From assembly GCA_003024785.1 (NCBI GenBank), contig PUQB01000061.1:339501-403500 (forward strand): 64,000 bases of DNA. Direction: 5' to 3'. The number at the start of each line of letters is the position of its first letter. Position 1 is the first letter of the stretch. The translations under genes were made by a program, and so were the position numbers. Below the pieces are notes generated by a model that was not told where the DNA came from, did not search any database, and saw only the letters and a program-made list of their open reading frames with translations. This document shows, piece after piece, positions 13,276 through 25,026 of the stretch. Source of the stretch: Selaginella tamariscina (taxonomy: Eukaryota > Streptophyta > Lycopodiopsida > Selaginellales > Selaginellaceae).

Positions 13276-13298
13276 TTACACTAAGTGCACTCCCCGTG
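13276..13298 (-). repeat. Right terminal inverted repeat of the DNA transposon
   Basis: Reverse complement of the left end, followed directly by the second copy of GATTGTCC at 13,299-13,306. Confidence 0.85.
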
Positions 13299-13306
13299 GA
13301 TTGTCC

Positions 13307-15408
13307 ATGCGCAAGAGCTTGTATGCCTTACATGTGGGAGTATAACCCAGAAGCACACACTTTGTGGCTCATGCATCCAACTTCTAGTGCATGTCTTGAG
13401 GATGTGAGTGAATGCCACACACCCAAACATCTTGATGTGCACTATACTAGGACGCCTACATGTCCATGCCTCATAAGGAGTCATGCCTCTAACAATGGTT
13501 GCTGACAACTTGTCATCACCGCCTCATCCAAGTATGTCTTGGGCATCCCAATAAAAAAGAGCATACTACAAAAAGCCTCTTCCAGTGTCTTGTTAATGTG
13601 CTCAACAACCCCATTTTGAAATGGAGAGTACAAAGCTAAGTATTGATCATGTGCTATATAGTAATTAGTGAAAGCTCCATCATGTACTCGCTGCCATTGT
13701 TGGTGCGAATGTAGTGAAGCTAATGGCCAGTCTATAGCTTAGCCTTTGCTTGAACACCAAAGAAATGGGAAAAAACCTATGACTTGCTACCATCAACACC
13801 ACCGTAACAAAGTTCAAGTAGTCATCAATGAAGGTCATGAAATATGCCTTTGTCCCAAGTGTGAGCATGTTCATTGGTCCACACATGTTGGAGTGCACCA
13901 ACTTCATTGGTTTGGTCATTGGAGGCCTTGTTGCCTCTAGACAAGGTAGCTTATATACTTGCCTAACACATGCCTCACAGAAGTCAAGCTTCTTGCCACC
14001 ATGAATGGCAATGCCATTAACTAGCTTGGGAATGAACATGTCCCAAACAGTTATGCACAACTACAAGTCATGAGGTGACAAATGAATGGTGCCACCATGG
14101 CTTGAACGATTGGCATGCATAACGTGGCATCCAACTTGTAGAGACCTCCATAATGAATGCCATGAGTTACAAGTTGATGAGCTGATGACAGGCTCACTAG
14201 CTTGAAGCCAACATTGTAAATTTGCTGAAGTGTTTCCATTAAGCTGAGTATATGGTAGACATCGTCGATTGTATGGACAATGCCTTGCAGTTGCACAAGG
14301 ATGCTACCAACCCCCATAAGTTTGTGATGAGAGCCCTACACAAAATTCACCAAAATCTAGAGACGCCAATTAGGGCCTTGGGAAGAGTTCTTTTCTTTTA
14401 ACGGCTTACTACCTTGAAATTGGTTGAGCTGTGATAGCTAATGAAGATCTCATGAAGAGGTGTGGCATGTATTTGGCACTAATTTCCAACCATAACATTG
14501 TAGGTTTATGTTGTTGCATTGTTTGGACCCTCTACAAGCCACAAGAAGGCGACCAACCACTTAAGGCTCACTTCATTGAGCCAGGAATATGCATTGTTCC
14601 TCCTCACATGGTTGCCGGTTTGCTATTTCTGTTTTTTGTTGTTGGTTCTCATGGGGCAAGTGACCCGTCTGGTGGCACTCATAACAGAGCTCAAACTATT
14701 GAGGTCGACCTTGAGTTCAACATCTATGTTGCCTATCATGGCTGGTGTTGTTGGCAACCACTACTCTTGCCAACATAAAGAGCATTATTGCTAGTTGTGG
14801 GTTGAAAGTTGTGAGCTTCCTCAATCACCACTAAGACCATTGCCTCAAAATTCTGCTTGGGCAAATTGAGGAGTGTAATGCGACATTCTTGTATGTGTTG
14901 AACATGTTGTTGAGGAAGACATCTTTTTAATCTCCTTTTGAGAGGGCAGCCTTCACTTGAACCAATTGCACCACCACCGGCATAGTCTCTACAACGTCCA
15001 TCTTGAGCTGAAGAACAGTTGCTTAAGGCTTAGTTCACTAGCTTGTCAAGCCTTGTTGAACGAGCACATGAGCACATGAGCACATCCCAATTCTCCTTGG
15101 CATGTGAGGCAAGAGTAATCAGGTCAGCATATTCTTGGCCAAGGGCAAGACCAATTATAGTCAAGACCTTCCGATTGCGAGCATCCCATGCAACTTGCAA
15201 ATCTTGGGCAAGACACACCTTAGTGCCATCCACAACCCCTAAGTGCCCTTGCGCATCAAAGGAGGAGCATCTCATGTGGAAGTTTCCACTCGTGAACCAT
15301 TCCAAGAACTTGTCAAGGAATTTATTTGTTGACACTGTTAATGAAAAAGAAGACGCCATGTGTTAGCACAAACAATCAAATACACTAATTTTTAAATTCT
15401 GATATCAT
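13307..15408 (-). mobile_element. Right (5') part of the decayed Ty1/copia element
   Basis: Minus-strand reading gives gag-like sequence at 15,359-15,030 (start MASSFSLTVSTNKFLDKF), protease-region sequence around 14,317-14,051, an integrase core at about 14,060-13,680 (HSNMCGPM and TFIDDY, typical of copia) and the integrase C-terminus at 13,508-13,307 (GMTPYEAWTCRRPS, HIKMFGCVAF). At 15,398-15,407 the minus strand reads TGATATCAGA, a degraded form of the tRNA-iMet primer site, so the 5' LTR should begin at 15,408 with ...TTTACA. No matching LTR was found elsewhere in the window. Many stops show it is dead. It continues at 683-859 beyond the inserted transposon. Confidence 0.8.
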
Positions 15409-16259
15409 GTAAACTTTATGAAGAAGAGATTGAGATAACTCTCTAATAGTTAATGCATTATAAAATTAAATATATATACATGCATATGCCCAACTCTTTT
15501 TTTTTCACTACCACCATGATGTAACACTCCGTGTAGCATTGTGATCCGCCATGCCATGTCACTAATACAATTGTCGAGATTCATTCCTTCAATCTCAAAC
15601 AGGATGTCTATGTTTCACATATGGGAGAGGATAGCACTTATATTTCAATCACTGCTACTATTGAAAAAGCAGAGTGCAATCTTTTAAGGGTTTATAGGTT
15701 GGGGTTTTTGGTTCATGGCCACTCCACCAAGTCAAATGAGACAATCAACATGTTATGTAGGAGAACCTAGGTGGGGGCAAAGGTTTTCCTCTTGAATGGT
15801 GAGAAAACAAGGGTGTTAACATTGTAGTTGCCTTTGAGCCAGGACTCAATTGTAGTTGAGGAATTAAGTATGTTTGATATTAAGGTAAAAAGACTATAAT
15901 CTTATGCTTTGTTGGTTTATTTATACCAATTGTTTTGCATATTCATTTTAGGTTATCATAAATACATTCATTTAATAAAATATTTTATTTATCTAATTAA
16001 TTGACACTCACAATTAAATATTAAATTGACCATTTAAATATTACTAATAATGTTGGAGATGTACAATACTATAAAAGTTTTAAGGTAAGTATAATGTGAA
16101 TCTGTTCACATACATATTTGTACATTCATATATGTAATGTATGTGTTGATACACATGAATTCTAAGACGATTTTGTTATACAACCCCCTCCACATCATTG
16201 AATTCCACATCACCTAACATGGCATGTGGTGTGGAAGGTGATGACATGGCAAGTGGTAT
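15409..16259. other. AT-rich stretch without a recognisable gene
   Basis: Its lower part may be the copia 5' LTR, but with no second copy the boundary cannot be set. I see no conserved reading frame. Confidence 0.4.
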
Positions 16260-16539
16260 ACCTCTTTTTTTTAAATTATAAAATAATAAATTTTAGAAAC
16301 TAAGAGAAATAAACATATATAAAATTTGTGTATAAAAAAATGTGTAAAAAACCATATGCATTAACTTTAAAGGTCTTTTATGTATATTTCTTATATTTGA
16401 AATATAAATTAATAAATACTAAAACCAAAAGAAATAAAAATGTATAGAAACTTATATATAAAGGGAAAAATATGTGAAAATAATATGCATTAACCTTAAA
16501 GGTTTTTTTTTTTATGTATACATTTCTTATATTTTAAAT
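16260..16539. repeat. AT-rich tandem repeat, left part
   Basis: Two diverged units share the order ATGTGTAAAAA, ATGCATTAAC, AAAGGTnTTTTATGTATA, TTTCTTATAT. Their TTCTTAT landmarks lie about 130 bp apart. The array resumes at 21,418 on the other side of the inserted gypsy element. Confidence 0.65.
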
Positions 16540-16700
16540 TGTAAGATCCACTTGTACGGCTGCATGTGCACATACTATTATTAGCGTAGTGGATTTTGAT
16601 AGCCGTCGGATTGGATTCAATCTGGACCACTCGCTCTTGTATATAAGTTAGGGTTTCTGAATTAATGGATATACACATTTTTATATTCCGAGCTCTCACA
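16540..16700 (+). repeat. 5' LTR (161 bp) of the short-LTR gypsy element
   Basis: Matches 21,257-21,417 with about three substitutions. It contains TATATAAG at about 16,639, a possible TATA box. Confidence 0.9.
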
Positions 16701-16841
16701 TTGGTGGAGGTGAGGGGCACCTCTAATTGTCCTCGGAGTGCTCGGATTTGTGTCTTTTTATCAATTTTCTGTCTTCTTAGGTCTAGCTTTTCCATTGTCT
16801 AGATCTATTCCTTTCTTGTGGATTTTGTCTCTTCTTCGTCC

Positions 16842-19800
16842 ATGAATCCACAACAGGCAAATCCCTTGTCTGTGGAGCAGTTACTCATGCAGTTGTTGGA
16901 TGCCATGTGTGTGCAACTAAACAATCATTCTCAGTTGATGGCAGCATTCACAGTCCAGGTACTCCTCCTACTCATGTTGCAAACCCCGTGTTCGGCCGGA
17001 TTTCTTTCTGGAGATGATGTGTACCATTGGTTTGATCACTTCATTGTGGTTGCCACATATCATTCGTGGGACGGTGCTCAGTGTTTGCGCGAGTTTCCTA
17101 CTTGTCTTCAAGGGACGGCGTTGCAGTGGTACAATGGTCTGGACGTTGCAACTCGTAGAGATTGGAATATTCTTCCAGAGATCTTCAAACGTGCATTTGG
17201 GCATGCGGACGACTGTGATGATGCTTTTCAGCAGTTGCATCGTATTCGTCAAGAGCCATCTGAGTCGGTGATGCAGTTTGGTGTTCGCTTTCGAAGCCTT
17301 TTACTGCGTGCAGAACCTAACATGTCGAACGCATCAAGTTAGGTATGTTGTGGCCAGCACTTCGTCAAGACCTTGTGGGGCTTGTGCATGCACTAGCTCC
17401 AGTGACTCTTGACGATGCTTTGAGGCTGGCACAACGATATGAGTCGTCACCTCTCCCACTTGCGCCTTCACGTGCTCTTGTTCCACTCCATGTTGGAGAT
17501 GGACCTGCTCCGATGGAGGTTGAGGCTGTTGCTGCTCGTGTACCAGCACAAGGTGGGGCCCGTGGACGAGGACGTGGACGTGCAGTTCGTTGTTGGGCAT
17601 GTGATGAGGTTGGACACACGTATCGGCACTGTCAACGGTTTCCCGATTGGCGTCCCCCATTTCCAGGATGGAGGCCATGGCGTCAACAACGTCCGGTTGG
17701 TGCTGCTGCAATGGAAGGTTGTGATGCGGTGGATCTTCCGGGAAACGACGAATCGCACGAGTAGAGGAGGGTCCTCGTGCGAATAAATTAGTGACCCCTC
17801 CATCTTTCTTTCGGGAATATCATCAAGGGGTTCACTCGGCACCAAATCATCCGGTTTCACCTTTCAAGCTCGTTTTAATCGCACGCCTCGTCCCGTTTTT
17901 CCTTTCAGTGTTGGTGGATACAAGTTCGAGTTTGTCCTCTATTTCTCAATCTGTTACTACACGTTGCAGTCTTCATTTGCGTCATGCGGTAGAACTAGTC
18001 TTCATTCTGTACGGCAATGGACATACTCATGCTTGTTCGCGGGATGAAGTGGACATTGTTGTTCGTGTGAATGATTGTGAGCTTGAGCTTCAGTCTTTGC
18101 GGGTGTGCCGAGTCAAGCTTTTCACCTTATTCTTGGTATGGATTGGTTAACTCGCAATCATGCCAAGTGTGACTTTGAAAAGTCTCCCCCTTGTTTGACT
18201 CTCTCTTGTCTTTCTTCCATTCCTCTTACTTCTATTCCACTTCGTCCATCTGCTTCCACTTCGTCCATCACCTTCCACTTCTGCTTCCATCACTTTTGTC
18301 TCACCCCTATTTCCAACCATTTTTCCTTTATGCTCTTCCTTTCCTTCTTTGGATCCATCAGATGATCATCGTGCTGTAGTTGTTGATCAACTCAAGAAGG
18401 AGTATGCTGATCTTTTCAACTTCGACTTGTCATCTGGGGCTAAGATTGCGACACGCCACCCTATTCCAACTGGAGAAGCTAGGCCAATCAAGGTACCTGT
18501 TCGGCGTCGATCACCAAAGGAGCTCAAGATCTTACGAGCGAATGTCAAAGAGATGTTGGAGGAAGGGTGTTATCCGGAAGTCTCGAAGTCCTTGGGCGTG
18601 CGAACCTCACCTTGTGACGAAGCCTGATGGGAGCGTTCGATTCTGCATTGACTATCGCCCGTTAAATGAGGTAACCGTCTCAGATGTGTACCCACTTCCT
18701 CATACTGCAGACCTTTTGGATCGACTGGGGCGGAGCCGTTGGTTCACCAAGTTAGATCTCGCATCTGGATATTGGCAATTCCGATGGCTGACATGGACAT
18801 TCCCAAGACTGCTTTTCGACACCATTTGGCCTGTACGAGTTCCTGGTGATGCCTTTCGGTTTGAGCAATGCTCCAGCAACTTTCCAGCGTATGATGGACG
18901 AGGTTCTTTGCGACATGCCGGAGGTGACTGCCGATTTCATCGATGATGTTTTGATCCATTCGGATGGAACGTGGGAGGAGCATGTCGGTGATGTACGTAA
19001 GGTTTTGGATCGATGCGGGAAGTTGGTTTGAAGTTGAAGCCATCTAAGTGTGTGTTTGGATCAAAGGACACCACTTATCTGGGTTATCGCATTTCACGTG
19101 AAGGTTTGCAAGTCGATCCTGACAAACTAGTTGCAGTTTTGAAGTTCCCTACGCCAAAGTGTGTGAATGATGTGCAACGCTTTCTTGGCAAGGTACAATA
19201 TCTGGGTCGTTTTGTGGATCATCTTTCAGATCGTACTGCACCGTTGCGCGCGTTGTTGAAATCGTCAATGACTTCTTTTGTTTGGTCTAAGGATTGCAAG
19301 CAGGCATTTGCAGATCTCAAAGAGTTGTTGACGACTCCTCCAGTTTTGGCGTACCCGGATTACACCGTCCTTTCATCTTGCGTGTAGATGCTTCTGACAT
19401 CGGCCTCGGGGGTGTATTGATGCAGGAGAGTACGAGTGTTCCTGGCCAACGACATCCCATTGCGTACATCAGCCGTACATTGCAGCCAGCAGAGGTGAAT
19501 TACTCCACAACTGAAAAGGAGTGTCTAGCAGCAGTTTGGGGTTTTGAGAAGCTCCATGCCTACTTGCATGGTTCGCGGACGTTGTTGGAAGGATCATGCA
19601 GCAGTCACTTCGTTGTTGAAGCGAAGAATTTGATTGGGCGTACTGCTCGGTGGGCCTTGAAATTCAAAATTTACGACTTTGAAGTTGTTCATCGTCCAGG
19701 GAGTTCCATGGCTGATGCTGATGCTCTTTCTCGGGCTCCTCTTCCACCTTCTCTCTCTTCTGTTGCCCCAGAGGAACCAGTTGTTCCAGCTTCAGTGGAC

Positions 19801-21224
19801 TTTTTGGATGAAGATTCCGTACCATCAGCAGTTGCTGTGCTTGACGTTCAGTGTCCGCAGAATGCAGAGTTAGATTTGCCGTCTTTGGATGAGGTTCGGG
19901 AAGCTCAAAAGGTTGAGCCGTGGATTCGAAGGCTTCGTGATGGGTTTGAGAATCCTGCATCACTTGCTGATGACTTGCCTTTCAGGCATTTACATTCACA
20001 GTATCGCCTTCAGGATGACCTTCTTTATTTTGTGGGGACTGATCCAGATGATCCTTTGCGGTTGGTGGTGCCTTCAATCTTCATTCCACGCTTCCTCCAT
20101 GCTTACCATGACTCTCCTATTCTTGGCGGGCACATGGGACATCGTCGGGTGATGGAGAAGCTGCGCAGATCTTTCTATTGGCCGGAGTTGCGAGGAGATG
20201 TGATTCGGTATGTGCGTAGCTGTGTGTGGTGCCAAGCTCGCAATACTCCCCCATGTGCTTCGGAAGGACGGTTGGAGTCAATTGCAGTTTCTCGTCCGTT
20301 TGAATTGGTGGCATTTGATTTGATGGGACCTTTTCCGCGGTCAACTGCTGGTAACGAGTACGTTATTATTGCTTCTGATTACCTAACTCGTTGGGTAGAA
20401 GTTGGTGCTCTTGCTAGTGCGACTGCTTCTGCTGTTGGTCAGTTTCTCCTGAATCGGGTCGTGTTTCAGCATTCTTGTCCGGAGCGAATTCTCTCGGATA
20501 ATGGTCCCGCATTTATGGCTGAGGCATTTCATGTTTTGACATCTCGATTAGGGATACGCCACACTTTCACAAGTGCTTATCATCCTCAGACAGATGGTTT
20601 AGTGGAACGGCTGTCAGAACCTTCAAGGGGATGATCGCGAAGTATGTGAACTTTCAACATTCAGATTGGGATGGTTATCTGCCGTCTCTCCGATATGCTT
20701 ATGTCACTGGAGTTCAAAGTTCCATTGGTACCCCATATAAGCTTTTGTATGGTCATGACCCGGTGTTGCCAACGGAGTTGGGTTTGCCTTCTCGGTTACC
20801 GCGAGCTGCTGATGCTAGGTCGTGGGATCGGTATCTGACGAGCATTCTTCCATTGGTTCGTGCGGAGTCAGCAGAACACTTGGGCCGCGTACAAGTAGGA
20901 CAACAACAACGTACAACTCGCATCATCGTCCTCCTGCGGAGTACAAGGTTGATGAACTGGTGTTGGTTCGTTTTCCCAAGCTTACGGTACGTGGTTTAGC
21001 TAAGAGTCTCCTTCCTCATGGAAAGGACCGTATCGAGTGCTACGGCAAGTAGGCCACAGGTTTATGAGGTTCGGCACGACATTCAACCCGATCCTCCGGA
21101 GATTGTACATGTACAACGGTTGAAGCATTTTGTGCAACGGGAACAAGTTGTGCCGCCTACAGATCCACCAGTGCCTCCTCCTGATGTTCCTCCAGATCCG
21201 GGCCCGTCTACAAGAGAACCCTAA
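16842..21224 (+). pseudogene. gag-pol of the short-LTR gypsy element, frame-broken
   Basis: Gag starts at ATG 16,842 (MNPQQANPLSVEQ) and has a stop near 17,340. The zinc knuckle CWACDEVGHTYRHC is at 17,591-17,632. The protease region near 17,910 reads VDTSSSLSSIS, with serine in place of the expected glycine after DT, and ILGMDWL follows near 18,130. Reverse transcriptase carries RFCIDYRPLN, DLASGYWQ, PFGLSNAPATFQRMMDEV and FIDD (about 18,640-18,960). RNase H begins near 19,375 with LRVDASDIGLGGVL. The integrase has the H2C2 segment near 20,130-20,240 and a core with AFDLMGPFP, SDNGPAF and AYHPQTDGLVERL (20,310-20,610). It ends PSTREP before the stop at 21,224. Several frame changes, and the protease change, suggest an inactive copy. 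Confidence 0.85.
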
Positions 21225-21256
21225 CCAACTTACACCCTTCCGAGAGGAGGGGATGA

Positions 21257-21417
21257 TGTAAGATCCACGTGTACGGCTGCATGTGCACATACTATTATTA
21301 GCGTAGTGGATTTTGATAGCCGTCGGATTGGATTCAATCTGGACCACTCGCTCTTGTATATAAGTTAGGGTTTCTGAACTAATGGATATACACATTTCTA
21401 TATTCCGAGCTCTCACA
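21257..21417 (+). repeat. 3' LTR (161 bp) of the short-LTR gypsy element
   Basis: Partner of 16,540-16,700. It is preceded at 21,242-21,256 by the purine tract GAGAGGAGGGGATGA, the expected plus-strand primer. Confidence 0.9.
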
Positions 21418-21890
21418 AAATAAAAATCAAAAAAAGAATAAACAAAATAATAAATCAAAAATCAAAAAAAAAAATGTATAGATAACTAGTATATAAATTA
21501 AAAAATGTGTAAACACAATATACATTAACATGAAAGGTTTTTATGTATACACTTCTTATGAAAATCAATTTAAAATAATAGAATTAAAAAATAAAAATCT
21601 ATATAAACTTGTATAAAATTAAAAATGTGTAAAAACAATATACATTAACCCTAAAGATCTTTTATATATACATTTCTTATATTTAAATGAAAATTGATAT
21701 AAGAATAAATTAATAAATATTAAAACCAAAAAAAATAAGAATATATAGAAATTTGTATATAAATTAGAAAACGTTTAAAAACCATATGTATTAACTCTAA
21801 AGATCTGTTATGTATATATTCATTACATTTTAAATGAAAATCAAATTTAAAAAAATAATAATAATAAATATTAAAAATCTATTATACAGT
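21418..21890. repeat. AT-rich tandem repeat, right part
   Basis: Three further units with the same landmarks (ATGTGTAAA, ACATTAAC, AAAGnTCTTTTATATATA, TTCTTATATTTAAATG) have starts about 120-150 bp apart. This continues the array seen at 16,260-16,539. Confidence 0.65.
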
Positions 21891-22371
21891 CCTCCATGTC
21901 AATTTACAAATTATATTGACTAGGCAATAGAACCTACCCTAGCTATAATTATAATCATTAACTAGATAAGATCTATATGTATGCTTATGATATCATGTGT
22001 ATCTATAGTTATATTGTGTACATGTTTACATATATAATATAATATTATAATATTTTTGAAATTAAATATATAAAGTCTAAAGAAAATAGTATAGGTAATA
22101 ATTCAAATTTTTTCCCAACCAAATTTTATTAGTTTTCAATTATATTTAAAAAGTGGTGTTTAATAAAATTTAGATTTTATTATCTATGACAATTCTTTCA
22201 ACACTTTAATATAAATTTTAATTTAAAATTTACACTCAAAATTTTAAAGTACAAATTTTATAAAATTATATTTAAAAAAAGCTAAATAATATAAATTAAA
22301 ACAATTTACAAAACATAATAAACAAAAAATTAAACTTTAATCCAAAAATAAGACCTGAATTAAAATAGAGA
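21891..22371. other. AT-rich intergenic region, no gene seen
   Basis: Very AT-rich with no conserved reading frame. The part nearest 22,372 should hold the 3' UTR and polyadenylation region of the minus-strand PHD/GNAT gene. Confidence 0.5.
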
Positions 22372-24929
22372 TTAGCACATACAAAGGCTGAAATCTTCAG
22401 GCTCGTCCAATGTCCATAAAGAGTCGAACATACAAGACAGCTGCGGTTCAAGTCCGCTCCCCTTTGAAACCCCCACATGAACTGCAACAAATCATGTTAA
22501 TTTAAACTTTAATAATTAATTATATACTTTTACATATTTAACAAATATATCCTATCCATGTTTTTATTTTATAAAGAAAAGGTTCCCGTGTTGTTTTATA
22601 TATACGCGTACGTCGCATGTGTGTAGATGAATAGCAGAACATTATGTCACCCAAAAATTATATAATCATGTATAGAACATAATAAACCAATTATAGCTGT
22701 TGAAGTATCAATTAATTAGATCCAGGTAATTAAACAGTATGGCTAAATATATATAAAAAAATTAAATAATGATTATATTTATAAAGATTCCAACTATAAA
22801 GAGGGCATTTCCCACGTATTTGCATTTTGTGGCGTATCTAATTTATAAAAATATACGAGTATATAATTAATTTCTGTAATAGGGATATATTTATAAAATA
22901 TAAATAAACAATATTTCTTGTTAACTTAATTATTATTTAATCATTTACTTAAACCTTTGGCAGGGATTTAATAAGAAGACTCACCATTATCAGGTGGTTC
23001 CTGTAATGGTTGACATTTGACAGCGGATATTCTTCTGGATCCAAACCTATCCTTGTTAATATTCTTCACTACGTTGGATATCAAAAACCCACCACTGTCC
23101 ACCGTTTGAAGTCCATCAATGAGGGAAGGCTCTCCACCTATACCAATACACATACGTGTTCACATATACATACGTGTGTGTGCAGATGTGTATTAAAACA
23201 TAATATTCATATATGTATTCTTACATACACCATACGCATTCCGTGCATTCAGTACATACACGTAGAGATAGTACATGTATACACCTTACATAATGTATCC
23301 GTTTGTGCCCAATATTGAGCATTGGATGCCAATATAATAATTTATAAACATGAGGTAACAAACCTATGATGTGGCGGATAGAAGAAAGACGCATAGCCAT
23401 GGGGTATTCCTCCACATCTGAGGTATATCCCATCGACTGAGACTCCTTGCATATTGTTATTGTGCGTTGAGACGGCTTACCGTTGCTTGTAATCTGATAA
23501 GTCGAAGACGGTGTCAAAGTATGCATATTACAGAATCACGAGTCATTAAGTATAAAAAAAATGAAATAAGTAAACTTACTCGTTCTGCTGTTACATCCGG
23601 ATTCTCATTTGGCCTGTATGGAGAAAGTCAGCTGTATATACATATACACGTATGTGTACATATGTATATATAGAGAGATCTTAATGAATCAAAATATGGA
23701 TAATCCATTTCATGTGTATTTATATGTACTATACTGGTTAGAGAGAGAATGTCACAGAGTAAACAAAAAGCTTACGTGTCAAAGTTAAAATTGCACTCTT
23801 CATTGGAGAAAACTTGGTCTGAGATTCTTGTAACAGAAGCATTCCAAACATCATCAGGCTCGTCTGCAATTTCAAGCATTCCAAACAACATCAGGCTGCA
23901 ATTTGATACGTTAATTGTGTATACCTAGTATATTATACTCCATGTTAAAACATTACGAACATCCTATGTGTGTACACCTCTTGTGTCTCATTTTACATAT
24001 ATCTATATCATACACCAAATACATACGTACCACCGGAGGTTTCCGGACAGAGTTTCTTTTGGAGAAATGTGACACCTGGGAATGATACAATACCAAGCTT
24101 GACGAGCTCGAGCCTCTCTACAGGAGTCATGTGTTGAAAACCAAATGCATTCTTCCATGTCTGCAATAGCTCTGGCACAGCAGGTAGCACAAGGGATCTC
24201 ACACCCAGCTTTTCTAATAACTACAAATTTAAGGAAACGAAATTATATATGTAAAATTCAAAGATATCATGTGTATGTGTCTATGTGAGCGTGCGCGTGT
24301 CTATGATATTAATATGGTATAAGAAGATATAGGCAATAATGTTACCCTTTCGATTATACACATTAAACGACGACACATTCCTTGTCTACGATATTGAAAC
24401 CTTGTTCCAATCAGTGGCATTTCAGCAAGGATATCACCATGAATACTGCACACATATTATAAAACATCTATATAATAACAAAGGCAACCTGTAAGGCGTT
24501 AAACTATATTTATGTATTTATACGCCATTTTTAAAAGTATGTCATACTGACCGAATGCATGCAGCTGAGATGATTTCATCGTCCCTTTCCAAGATAATAG
24601 TGTAGAAACCACGAAAATTTAAGCGGCTTACCTCAGCCTTCCTGCAGGCACACAAGATTAAGTAATGTACGTAGATATGCATGTGTATATATGGGCGGGC
24701 AACGCATGTTCAAATCAGGCAATCGATATCATACGCACATATATGTTGTATGTTGTGCTTATTAATATACAAAACATATTCTTGAATATTTACATGCAAT
24801 ATATAGTATATGATATGTTAACAACGTGGTATAATAGTATGTGATGGATGTGTATATGCATCACTAGCAGTAAATACTCATGCATATATTACACAATGAC
24901 AAAGATATACACATACGTACATTGCCCGT

Positions 24930-25026
<97 letters not shown>

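Larger units (their letters stand above)
860..13298 (+). mobile_element. DNA transposon with CA-starting TIRs and 8-bp TSD, superfamily unassigned
   Basis: The two ends form a 23-bp inverted repeat (860-882 and 13,276-13,298) beginning CATGGGGAGTGCACTTAG on the left, with one mismatch to the right end (CACGGGG). Both ends are flanked by the direct repeat GATTGTCC (852-859 and 13,299-13,306). A CA terminus with an 8-bp target duplication is known for hAT and P elements among others. The internal protein lacks the hAT dimerisation motif I would expect, so I leave the class open. Without the nested chromovirus the element is about 5.1 kb. Its insertion split a copia element whose halves match on either side. 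Confidence 0.8.
16540..21417 (+). mobile_element. Ty3/gypsy element with very short LTRs and no chromodomain
   Basis: LTRs of exactly 161 bp (16,540-16,700 and 21,257-21,417) start TGTAAGATCC and end GAGCTCTCACA. They differ at about three positions. A short AAAT duplication (16,536-16,539 and 21,418-21,421) flanks the element. Inside, in plus-strand order, are gag with a zinc knuckle, protease, reverse transcriptase, RNase H and integrase. The C-terminus is proline-rich and I see no chromodomain. The sequence just after the 5' LTR, TTGGTGGAGGTGAGG, does not look like the initiator-methionine site. The internal region has several frame breaks. Confidence 0.9.

Noticed and set aside
17334-17860. 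Antisense frames across the gypsy gag
   Set aside because: The plus strand in this region has the zinc knuckle; the antisense frames have no recognisable domain.
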